The notes beneath the pieces were generated by a model. It was not told where the DNA came from and ran no database searches. It was given only the letters and a program-made list of their open reading frames with translations. From Roseobacter fucihabitans (GTDB lineage Bacteria; Pseudomonadota; Alphaproteobacteria; Rhodobacterales; Rhodobacteraceae): 64,000 nt of DNA. Positions 18,785-26,251 of this stretch are shown piece after piece (the stretch's first letter is position 1; each line of letters opens with the position of its first letter). Where the stretch lies: the NCBI RefSeq assembly GCF_014337925.2, contig NZ_CP143423.1, positions 1,270,501 to 1,334,500 on the forward strand. Direction: 5' to 3'. A program made the translations under genes and the position numbers.

Positions 18785-19225
18785 ATGACCAGCGCAAGAC
18801 AAAGTCGGGACACCGCACTGACAGCGGCTTTTGACCAAACGTTGGCCAAACACAAAAAAACTCCAGCAAAGCCGTCTCCGGTGACGCTGCGTGTGACACC
18901 CGAGGAACGCACCAAGCTGGAAGAACTGGCGGCGGGCATGACGCTCAGCGCGTATATTCGCGCCTGCGTCTTCGCTGAGGAGACCAAGCGTCGCAAAAAA
19001 CGTCCCGCCAATGTCATTGAGGATAAGAAAGCGGCAGCCGAAGCGTTGGCATTGCTCGGTCAATCCCGGATTGCCAGCAATCTCAACCAGCTTGCCTACC
19101 ACGCTAATATCGGGGCGCTGATTGTGGGTGGCCATCGCCGAGATGCGGGTGTGCAATCGGAAGGAAAAACCGACGGCGGGCGCAGGGCATTACCCGAGCC
19201 TCGGGAGACCGTCTGTTTTTGCTGA
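18785..19225 (+). CDS. MobC-like plasmid mobilisation protein, 3' end abnormal
   Basis: A 146-residue frame. Residues about 30-75 (VTLRVTPEERTKLEELAAGMTLSAYIRACVF) match the ribbon-helix-helix N-terminus of MobC-type relaxosome proteins, and IASNLNQLAYHANIGAL near 100-115 is the next conserved block. These proteins help the relaxase open the plasmid origin of transfer. After about residue 118 the sequence becomes unlike the family (GGHRRDAGVQSEGKTDGGRRA), suggesting a deletion junction or frameshift. No relaxase gene follows, so this is probably a relic of a plasmid or integrative element. Confidence 0.7.
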   Translation: MTSARQSRDTALTAAFDQTLAKHKKTPAKPSPVTLRVTPEERTKLEELAAGMTLSAYIRACVFAEETKRRKKRPANVIEDKKAAAEALALLGQSRIASNLNQLAYHANIGALIVGGHRRDAGVQSEGKTDGGRRALPEPRETVCFC

Positions 19226-19410
19226 AGTGCGCCGAGGACGGCAGTCCTAAGCCGCACAAGGGATCGACGCCGACGGGCTGAAACCGCAACGCGGGTTCGG
19301 TTCACGAGAGCCCGGCCCGCCAGGGTGTGCCCAAGCTACAAAGTAACCGGCCATAGTATACCGGATAATTTCAGTCGCACTATCTCTAAGTATATGGTAT
19401 TGTGTATTTT

Positions 19411-20640
19411 ATGAGTGATGTTGAACCGGACAAAATAGCGGACATGCAGGCGGACATAGATCGCGGTGAATCCATCGGCCTGATGGAACCCCTGCTAGTG
19501 TCTGAAAACAGTGCGCATCGCCAAGACCTTGCCGATCTTGCCCTTGATCTCACGGCAAAATCAACGGGCCTCAGCAAAAGCCTTCCGGCTGGAGTGACGG
19601 AAGCTCTGTCGTCACTCGTACGGTCGATGAACTGTTATTACAGCAACCTGATCGAGGGGCATGACACCCATCCCATCGATATCGAACGCGCCCTGAATGA
19701 CGATTACAGCGCCGACACAAAAAAACGCGATCTTCAATTGGAAGCCCGCGCGCATATCACCGTGCAAAGGTTGATTGATGAAGACGGTTTGGAAAACAAG
19801 CCGACCGCACAGGATAATATCCTGAACATTCACCGCAGGTTTTGCGAGCTGCTGCCCGAGGATCTGCTCTGGGTCGAGAACCCAGACACGGGAGAACGGA
19901 TCAAAGTCATTCCCGCTGAGTTCCGCCAAAGAGACGTGCAGGTCGGGCGTCACGTGGCCGTCAGCCCCGGCGCTCTGCCCCGCTTCATGAAGCGATTTGA
20001 GGATGGCTACGCCAGGCTCGGGCGTGTCGATGCCATTGTATCCGCCGCATCAGCGCATCACAGGCTACTCTGGATGCACCCGTTTCTGGACGGCAATGGG
20101 CGCGTTGCCCGGTTGATGTCCTATGCCATGTTGCGCGATGCACTTAATACCGGCGGCATCTGGTCAATTGCGCGCGGGCTTGCCAGAAACGAGGCGGCTT
20201 ACAAAAAACATCTGGAGGCCTGCGATCAACCACGGCGCGGCGACAGAGACGGACGTGGCAACCTGAGCGAGGCGACGCTGGCTGGATTTGCCAAGTTCTT
20301 TCTGACGACCTGTATTGATCAGGTCGAGTTCATGGAAAGCCTCGTGCAACCCGACCGCCTGCGAAACCGGATACTAATCTGGACGGAAGAAGAAATCAGA
20401 GCAGATGCACTGCCGCCAAAATCGGGCGCTGTACTGGAAGCCATTCTGTATCGCGGAGAGCTGCCGCGCGGCGGTGTCCCGGCCCTCCTGGGTGCCACAG
20501 AGCGCACAGCACGCCGTGTGACGTCCGCTTTATTGGAGCGCGGTGTGCTGACGTCAAAAACGACACGCGCGCCTCTCAGGCTGGCGTTTCCCGCTGCGCT
20601 GGCCGGAAGGTGGATGCCGGGGTTGTTTCCGGAGAAGTAG
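19411..20640 (+). CDS. Fic-domain AMPylase with winged-helix C-terminus
   Basis: A 409-residue protein; ATG at 19411 preferred to a GTG three codons earlier. The complete Fic active site HPFLDGNGRVAR is at residues 223-234, so the protein should transfer AMP (or another nucleotide part) to target hydroxyls. SNLIEG at 78-83 matches the (S/T)xxxE(G/N) self-inhibitory helix of class II Fic proteins, placed N-terminally. The last about 80 residues (LLGATERTARRVTSALLERGVLT) look like a DNA-binding winged helix. No separate antitoxin is needed. The upstream region has repeated AGTATA stretches. It sits between mobilisation remnants and the nuclease/ATPase pair. Confidence 0.88.
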   Translation: MSDVEPDKIADMQADIDRGESIGLMEPLLVSENSAHRQDLADLALDLTAKSTGLSKSLPAGVTEALSSLVRSMNCYYSNLIEGHDTHPIDIERALNDDYSADTKKRDLQLEARAHITVQRLIDEDGLENKPTAQDNILNIHRRFCELLPEDLLWVENPDTGERIKVIPAEFRQRDVQVGRHVAVSPGALPRFMKRFEDGYARLGRVDAIVSAASAHHRLLWMHPFLDGNGRVARLMSYAMLRDALNTGGIWSIARGLARNEAAYKKHLEACDQPRRGDRDGRGNLSEATLAGFAKFFLTTCIDQVEFMESLVQPDRLRNRILIWTEEEIRADALPPKSGAVLEAILYRGELPRGGVPALLGATERTARRVTSALLERGVLTSKTTRAPLRLAFPAALAGRWMPGLFPEK

Positions 20641-20921
20641 GCGTCAAGGTGTCAGCGATGGTTTGAAAACCTGCCAGCCACCGACCATCAAGATACTGTT
20701 TTTCAACAGAACGGCGGAAGCCGGACTTTCGCTGCCCATGCGAGACGTTGCGCCTACGGAACCGAAAGTGGACATTCAGACGCTGGTTGTTTCACTACGA
20801 CGAAGGAAACGTTTTGTGGTCAAAGGCCCTTGCCTGAGTTCGATGCGATTTTGATTTGCATCTTCGCTTATCAACTCTAGGGTGAGAGGCAAATTTCTGT
20901 TTTTGAATTGGGTGTTTTAGG
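20641..20921. promoter_or_regulatory. Upstream region of the nuclease/ATPase pair
   Basis: About 280 bases of non-coding DNA that must hold the promoter of the following operon. I see no convincing sigma-70 boxes or strong palindrome; the last 60 bases are A/T-rich. Confidence 0.35.
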
Positions 20922-21995
20922 GTGGCGCAGCAACTACTTGAAGAGATGTTGAAAAAGCCGCAGCGCGAAACCGCTGGGGCTGACACAAACCTACGGTTTG
21001 ACTATCAAAAAAACTGGGCATTTTGCGAAATGATAAAGAAGCATCTGGAAGGTGCTGACTATCTGGTTGCTTTCGAATACCACGATGATGTGGTCTTCAT
21101 GGAACCGAACGCCGACCCACAGAACGTCGACTTTTGCCAGGTCAAAACAAAGAAATCATCTTCAAGCGTCACTTTGGGGTTCTATTTGGCGCGCGCCAAG
21201 GCAAAGGAAGGGAGAAAACCTTCTATCCTTGGCAAAATGTACGAAAACTTCGATGGCATCTGCTCCGGGAACAAGGTCAAGACAGTTCTCGTTTCAAATG
21301 TACCGTTTTCGTTTTGTGGGAGCAATTCGCGCGCCACCGATCTCAAGGCAAGCGATGTAAAAAAGATCAAGGAAAAACTCTCCGAGGAGCTATCAGACTT
21401 TGATGAGGAACGCCTAAACAACGTTTACTTTCTTACAACTGGGGTCTCGCTGGATGCCATGCAGAGCTTCCTGATGGGCGAAGTGTCCGAGCTGTTCAAG
21501 ATGGAGCTTGGAGAAGGCCATGGGGTCAACATGCACGCGTGGACTAGGTTGGTGCAGAACGAGATCAATCGTAAGAATAACGTCGATTCTGAGACGATTT
21601 CTTCAACCGATGATCTTAAGGCAAAGAAATGCGTTGACCGAAAATTTCTTTCGAACACAATCCAACTGGCTGCAAACAACACAACTCGCGCCCCTGATAT
21701 GACGTTGGTGAATGCCGAACTGAAGGAAGCAGGATGGGTTGCTGTCGACCTTATGAAAATGGGGAAAAAGATCTCCAACGCGGTAGCTGACTACACCAAT
21801 CCTACAAACGGCGATGCCGAGGAGCTTAAGACGCGCCTCGAACATCACTTCCATACAGAGGCGGCAGAGGCGCTACCCGGTTTCCTTGCAAGCGCCTTGT
21901 CAAACATTGCGCAATTGACAGACGGCTTACCCTTATACAGTGAAAAGTTCTATTTCTTGGCGTTCGCCGTGATTGTGTTCAATGAAGAAATTTAA
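20922..21995 (+). CDS. DUF4297/Cap4-type dsDNA endonuclease, Lamassu LmuA-like effector
   Basis: A 357-residue protein. Start is GTG at 20922 or ATG at 20946. The N-terminal domain has the layout of Cap4/DUF4297 restriction-type nucleases: ETAGADTNLRFDYQ, then FEYHDDVVF (acidic residues 52-56), then VDFCQVKTKK with the Q73-x-K75 pair, i.e. a D...QxK version of the PD-(D/E)xK fold. The C-terminal about 200 residues are helical without a recognised domain and may dock onto the partner ATPase. It is followed after 41 bases by an SMC-like ATPase, the gene pairing of Lamassu (and Vibrio DdmA/DdmC) anti-phage/anti-plasmid systems. A/T-richer codon use than the core genes suggests transfer. Confidence 0.75.
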   Translation: MAQQLLEEMLKKPQRETAGADTNLRFDYQKNWAFCEMIKKHLEGADYLVAFEYHDDVVFMEPNADPQNVDFCQVKTKKSSSSVTLGFYLARAKAKEGRKPSILGKMYENFDGICSGNKVKTVLVSNVPFSFCGSNSRATDLKASDVKKIKEKLSEELSDFDEERLNNVYFLTTGVSLDAMQSFLMGEVSELFKMELGEGHGVNMHAWTRLVQNEINRKNNVDSETISSTDDLKAKKCVDRKFLSNTIQLAANNTTRAPDMTLVNAELKEAGWVAVDLMKMGKKISNAVADYTNPTNGDAEELKTRLEHHFHTEAAEALPGFLASALSNIAQLTDGLPLYSEKFYFLAFAVIVFNEEI

Positions 21996-22036
21996 TTTCC
22001 ATAAACTCATTAGAAACCTAAGAAAAGGTCGCGAAG

Positions 22037-23764
22037 ATGACAGGCTTGGTGTTCAAAAAGCTCTGGATAGTATCAAAGCTCGAGAAAGCCGCGAGGACAG
22101 TGAGCTTTCAGTCCGGAACGAACATTCTGACGGGGGAGAATGATGTTGGAAAATCGACGCTAATTAAGTCCCTCTATCATTCTATTGGCGCCGACGCGCC
22201 TCAAATGAACAATACTCGGTGGAAACGAGCTAAAGCGTTTTACTGTTCTGAAATTGTGCTGAATGGCGCAACTTACTTCATTGTTAGGGACGGAAAATAC
22301 TTTGGTGTCTTTGATGCCCAGAAGGGCATGCTTTCAAAGCACAGTGGTATCTCGACGGAAGGGGGCATCGCTAGTTTTATTTGTGAACAACTGAATTTCA
22401 ATATTGAACTGGAAAAGAGCACGGACGGCAAATTAGGGCGAGCCGGACCAGCATTCTACTTTCTTCCATTTTATGTTGATCAAGACGCTGGCTGGACTAA
22501 GAGTTGGGAGTCGTTCAGCGGGCTTCAGCAGTTCACTTCGTTTCGCAAGAACATGATCGAGTATCATCTGGGTATACGTGCGCAGAGCTACTACGATGCC
22601 AAGAAGAAAGAGATGGAATTCTTAGAGACGAAGTCAGCTCACCAAGCCGAAAGAAACGTTCTGTCTACCGCGCTGGCCACTTTTCAGAAACGTTCCTCTC
22701 AAATCCAAGTCAGCCTTGATCCTGTGGCCTTCAAGGAAGAGTTGGACCAGCTGGTCGACTCTTACAATCTGCAGAGGGCACGACAACAGGATGCTCTTGC
22801 TAAGGTCAAAGACATAAGCAACGAACGAAATGCGATTGATACCGATATCGCGATCCTTCGTCGCTCAATATCAGAGCTGACTGCCGACTACGAGTATGCT
22901 GCACGGCTTGAGACGCCCGACATTGTAGGATGCCCCACATGCGGAACAGAGTTCGAGAATTCATTTCAAGAGAGGTTTGGACTGCTGGATGACGTGGACT
23001 ACTGCCGAGGAATTCTAGATCAGCGTCAGAAAGCCCGTATCGAAGTTTCTGAGAAGCTCGATGCCGCGGAACGCGAATATCAATCGGTTGGGCAAGAAAC
23101 CCACGAAATGGACCTGTTACTTAATCGAAAAAAATCGGAAGTGACCTTGCGCGACATTGTTGCTTCAGAGGGCAACAAGGAGATGGTCGTCTCTCTCAGC
23201 GCAGACATAGTTGGTAAAGATGAGTCAATCGAAGAAGTTCAGAAAGCGATCGATGGGCTAAAGGCTGACTTGAAGCTGGACTCAAAGAGGAAAAAGGAGA
23301 TCCTCGAATATTACCAGTCGCGTATGAAAGAATACTTGAACGCTCTCAACGTGTTCGTTTTGGAAGAAAGCGATTATGCGGAACCAACTAGGGTAATTAA
23401 GAATAACGCTCTAGGCAGTGATCTCCCTCGTGCTTTGGTAGCTCAGTATTTTGCGCTGTTGCACACAATGAAGAAATTTGGCGGCACCAAAGTCTGCCCG
23501 CTCATCATCGACTCGCCGCAGCAACAAGAGCAAGACACCAGCAACGTGGGCGCGATTTTCAAGTTCATCTTCTCTAAGGCGCTTGATGGTCAGCAACTCA
23601 TTCTGGGAACGATTTCCACAGAAGCTGTGCCAGATGAAGTTATTCCAAAAGGTGCGAACCGAATCGTTCTCTCCAACGAAAAGTACTCCGTCTTGCGACG
23701 TGATCAGTTTTCTGAAGCAATCGCTGACGTCGGCGAAATGCATGAACTACTGCTATCGAAGTAA
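22037..23764 (+). CDS. SMC/Rad50-like ATPase with CxxC hinge, Lamassu LmuB-like
   Basis: A 575-residue protein. Walker A is GENDVGKST (residues 33-41), after the opening LVFKKLWIVSKLEKAARTVSF seen in SMC-like ATPases. Charged coiled-coil stretches (about 185-290 and 305-440) flank CPTC at 299-302, the zinc-hook position of Rad50-type proteins. Walker B is LIIDSP with D492. It is much shorter than Rad50, matching the small SMC proteins of Lamassu-type defence, where the ATPase senses foreign DNA ends and controls the paired nuclease. No separate LmuC-sized gene is present: the 41-base gap to the nuclease excludes it. The role is inferred from domain pairing. Confidence 0.78.
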   Translation: MTGLVFKKLWIVSKLEKAARTVSFQSGTNILTGENDVGKSTLIKSLYHSIGADAPQMNNTRWKRAKAFYCSEIVLNGATYFIVRDGKYFGVFDAQKGMLSKHSGISTEGGIASFICEQLNFNIELEKSTDGKLGRAGPAFYFLPFYVDQDAGWTKSWESFSGLQQFTSFRKNMIEYHLGIRAQSYYDAKKKEMEFLETKSAHQAERNVLSTALATFQKRSSQIQVSLDPVAFKEELDQLVDSYNLQRARQQDALAKVKDISNERNAIDTDIAILRRSISELTADYEYAARLETPDIVGCPTCGTEFENSFQERFGLLDDVDYCRGILDQRQKARIEVSEKLDAAEREYQSVGQETHEMDLLLNRKKSEVTLRDIVASEGNKEMVVSLSADIVGKDESIEEVQKAIDGLKADLKLDSKRKKEILEYYQSRMKEYLNALNVFVLEESDYAEPTRVIKNNALGSDLPRALVAQYFALLHTMKKFGGTKVCPLIIDSPQQQEQDTSNVGAIFKFIFSKALDGQQLILGTISTEAVPDEVIPKGANRIVLSNEKYSVLRRDQFSEAIADVGEMHELLLSK

Positions 23765-24291
23765 TCATATCACGGATGTATACAATAAAAAACTCAACAT
23801 TTTCAATGAGTTGAGCTTGTTGAGGAAACTCACGCCGTTCTCAAAGAGGCAATCTGTCAGCTTTCTAAGATGGAAGTGCTACACGTGCCTCACAATCCCT
23901 AGAAGAAACGCTGCTCATTTTCCGCACCGCTGATCTGGTTCTAAAGGTCCGTTTTTGGGAAGCTGCATCGCGGCATCAAAGCTGATTGCGAGTGGCGGCT
24001 TTGGACCGTCTGTATCAATCATAGACACGCTTGACTATTCGATGCTGCGCCACCTCCGAGGTTGGCTGAGAGCCCAACCCATGCCTTAGTCAAACTGAAG
24101 CCAAAATCGGTCTTGATGACTTCTCAAACCTCCATGAAAACGGACGGCGCAAGATAACAGGTTTCGAGAGATTGTTCCGAGAGGGTTTGCTAGCGAAGTT
24201 GTTTGGTTTGCAAGACAATCCTGTCCAACTATCAGAAACCATCGTTTCTAAATGCCCAAATCGCCCGACGCCAAATTGGCGGCTTTGGTTA
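23765..24291. other. Intergenic region between convergent defence-type operons
   Basis: About 530 A/T-rich bases between the ATPase stop and the 3' fragment of the FRG gene. No coding frame is supported. It contains a hairpin that would terminate minus-strand transcription (23787-23815) and a GGCGGCTTTGG stretch near 23996 that recurs near 29831, perhaps a short dispersed repeat. Confidence 0.45.
23787..23815 (-). terminator. Rho-independent terminator (minus strand)
   Basis: Read on the minus strand, CTCAAC, an 11-base loop and GTTGAG are followed by TTTTTT. The stem is only 6 bp, but the T run is good. It would end transcripts from the TPR-kinase/FRG operon and protect the convergent ATPase gene. 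Confidence 0.5.
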
Positions 24292-24354
24292 TTAGTTTGT
24301 GCGCTTCCAATTCAGGTATCCGCATAGCCCTTGTAGATCAGGGAACAACGTCAT
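24292..24354 (-). pseudogene. 3' fragment of the split FRG-domain gene
   Basis: Read on the minus strand from the IS end: ATG ACG TTG TTC CCT GAT, then codons for LQGLCGYLNWKRTN and a TAA at 24292-24294. This is the missing C-terminus of the FRG protein whose 5' part ends GINQM at 25586; joined, they read GINQMTLFPDLQGLCG, the normal ending of FRG-domain proteins (LFPDLdGL). The first three bases (24352-24354) are one copy of the 3-bp target duplication made by the IS insertion. Confidence 0.85.
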
Positions 24355-24392
24355 TGGTCTTGTCGCGGTTGCGTTCCGGTCTCTCAACTCAT

Positions 24393-25250
24393 TTAGGCAG
24401 CCTTTCGTTCGAAGGCCAAGGGGCTTTTGCCACCTAATGACGAGTGCCGCCGTCGTGGATTGTAGAACCCATTGATATACTGGAAAATCGCCCCTTCGGC
24501 TTTACGCCTGGTTTCCCAGCGGTTGCGCCAAATCAGCTCTGCCTTGAGTGATTTGAAGAACGTTTCAACCATGGAATTGTCGTAGCAGTTTCCCTTACCG
24601 CTCATCGAAACTTGGAAGCCGTGTTTAGACAGCCGTTTCTGATAGTCGCCTGAACAATATTGCGACCCGCGATCCGTATGATGCATGCAGCCCTTCGGCG
24701 GTTGCCGCAGTGCCACAGCCATATCCAATGCTCGGATCGCCAGATCCCGCTTCATACGATTGCTAACCGCCCAACCGATGACACGACGGGAATACAAATC
24801 AAGGATCACTGCCAGATACAACCAGCCCTCACTGGTCCAGATGTAGGAAATGTCATCGGCCCACTTTTGGTTTGGACCATCTGCAAAGAAGTCCTGGCCC
24901 AGCAAGTTAGGGGCGATGTTAAACGCATGATTGCTGTCGGTCGTAACCTTGTATTTCTGGGTCCTGATGATTTTGATGCTATTCTCCCGCATTAAGCGGC
25001 CCACGCGCCGGTGCCCAACTTGCAGACCCAGTTCTTGCAGTTCTTCGGTCATGCGAGGCCGGCCATAGCTTTGCAGGCTTAAGCGGTGCTGTTCGCGGAT
25101 ATGCGCCAGGATCACCATATCGTCGCGCTGTCGCTGGCTCATCGGGCGGCTTCGCCACGCGCGAAATCCTCGCGACGTAACCTGCATGACGCGGCAAAGA
25201 AATTCGACAGGCCATTCTTCTTTCCAGGCGTCGATAAAGGCGAACCTCAC
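24393..25250 (-). CDS. IS3-family transposase OrfB (DDE integrase domain)
   Basis: A 285-residue frame with the complete DDE catalytic set of the IS3 rve domain: WADDISYI (first Asp), HHTDRGSQY (second Asp) and YDNSMVETFFKSLKAEL (Glu), plus the usual HTH-like start YGRPRMTEEL. It overlaps orfA by four bases and lies in the -1 frame. An A-rich stretch (AAAAAAAG on the minus strand near 25280-25287) upstream is a good slippery site, so the working transposase is probably an OrfAB fusion made by programmed frameshifting. Confidence 0.93.
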   Translation of the reverse strand: MRFAFIDAWKEEWPVEFLCRVMQVTSRGFRAWRSRPMSQRQRDDMVILAHIREQHRLSLQSYGRPRMTEELQELGLQVGHRRVGRLMRENSIKIIRTQKYKVTTDSNHAFNIAPNLLGQDFFADGPNQKWADDISYIWTSEGWLYLAVILDLYSRRVIGWAVSNRMKRDLAIRALDMAVALRQPPKGCMHHTDRGSQYCSGDYQKRLSKHGFQVSMSGKGNCYDNSMVETFFKSLKAELIWRNRWETRRKAEGAIFQYINGFYNPRRRHSSLGGKSPLAFERKAA

Positions 25251-25522
25251 CGACTTTGGCCTGCAAAGAAGATTGCCGCTTTTTTTAACACTTCCCTCTC
25301 CTCGCGAAGCAACCGAACTTCCTTGCGAAGGCGTTCGTTCTCTTTCTCGACATCCTCGTGAGGACCCGACATCAGGTTGTCATGCTGATGCTTTTGAACC
25401 CACTTGTTCAACGTCGAAAGCCCAACTCCTAAATCCGCTGCCGCTTGCGGTCGTGTCAGCCCACTGGTCGTTGCGATGCGTACTGCATCAAGACGAAACT
25501 CGTCTGTGTATCTCGGTGCCAT
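25247..25522 (-). CDS. IS3-family transposase OrfA (HTH)
   Basis: A 91-residue protein with a helix-turn-helix (RYTDEFRLDAVRIATTSGLTRPQAAADLGVGLSTLNKWVQKHQ) that binds the IS ends and a leucine-zipper-like tail (ENERLRKEVRLLREEREVLKKAA). Normal for IS3-family OrfA. Alone it usually acts as a repressor; fused to OrfB by frameshifting it is the transposase. Confidence 0.93.
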   Translation of the reverse strand: MAPRYTDEFRLDAVRIATTSGLTRPQAAADLGVGLSTLNKWVQKHQHDNLMSGPHEDVEKENERLRKEVRLLREEREVLKKAAIFFAGQSR

Positions 25523-25585
25523 TCTCTATCTCCTTCATAGCAAACATTGCTCGAAAGAGACCGGAACTAAAACGTGGCAAGACCA

Positions 25586-26251
25586 CATCTGGTTGATCCC
25601 ATGACGATCGAGCGACCTTAGCACACTCGACTTAGAGAGGCTCGGTATCACGATTTCCATCAAACTGGGACGCAGCTCTTTATTTGTTTCAAGTGCGACA
25701 AATCTCGAAGATTTTTGAGAGAACCTATGAACGGTAAACCATCCATGTTGCGCGAGGATGCGAGGAGTATTCAGCCGCGGTTTGTAAACCCGGGTCTTTG
25801 GTTGTTCGAAGGGCGACTTTGAACCTCGACCTGGCAGGCGCATTCCGGTTGTATCTAGAACATAAACGAAGGCGTTTGCTTCGGTTTTTTCAGAACAGGC
25901 GAACCACAAAGCGGCTAGTGGGTTAGATGTCCAATCCAGAAGCCGCGTAGCTAGACCATGATGTTGCGCGAGAGCTAAGAGTTCCCAATCGCTCACCTTT
26001 GTGTCATCGATCAGCATTGCTCCAGACCGCCTTAGCTCTGCGAGCATTCCTTTTTCATCTGATGAAGTGTCTCTAGAAGGATCTCTTCTGGCGATGCATG
26101 GAAGCAAATTCTTTCTAATACTCTGCCCTCGAAAAAGCGTCATGGAATCTGGTATTGATTTATCCTCAACAGCTTGAACGAATTCACTTAAGCTGTTTGC
26201 TTCGAGTGACTCCACTGCTTCCTCCCTACATTCCGCACCGCTACAAAACAC
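25586..26251 (-). pseudogene. FRG-domain protein gene, 5' part, split by IS3 element
   Basis: 222 codons remain. The FRG domain is clear: LFRGQS near residues 39-44 and LALAQHHGLATRLLDWTSNPLAALWFAC around 90-120. FRG domains occur in toxins and phage- or stress-linked proteins, but their activity is poorly known. The native protein would have been about 241 residues; the last 19 are on the far side of the IS (24292-24351). As it stands, the frame runs a further 16 codons into the IS (stop at 25535), replacing the conserved LFPDL end. The start overlaps the upstream TPR-kinase gene by 11 bases, so the two were one operon. Confidence 0.88.

Larger units (their letters stand above)
24355..25585 (-). 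mobile_element. IS3-family insertion sequence, 1231 bp, complete
   Basis: Both ends are visible. They begin TGGTCTTG and form 30-bp imperfect inverted repeats (24355-24384 and 25556-25585, 25 of 30 matching), ending in GTTCCGGTCTCT. A 3-bp direct repeat (CAT at 24352-24354 and 25586-25588) flanks the element, as expected for IS3-family transposition. Inside are orfA and orfB in a -1 frame relation. The element interrupts the FRG-domain gene. With intact frames and good ends it looks recent and possibly still active. Confidence 0.95.

Noticed and set aside
21982-22143. A 53-codon frame (MKKFNFHKLIRNLRKG...) bridging the nuclease and ATPase genes, as a possible tiny LmuC.
   Set aside because: It overlaps both genes in another frame, is far shorter than LmuC proteins, and the region is already explained by the ATPase N-terminus.
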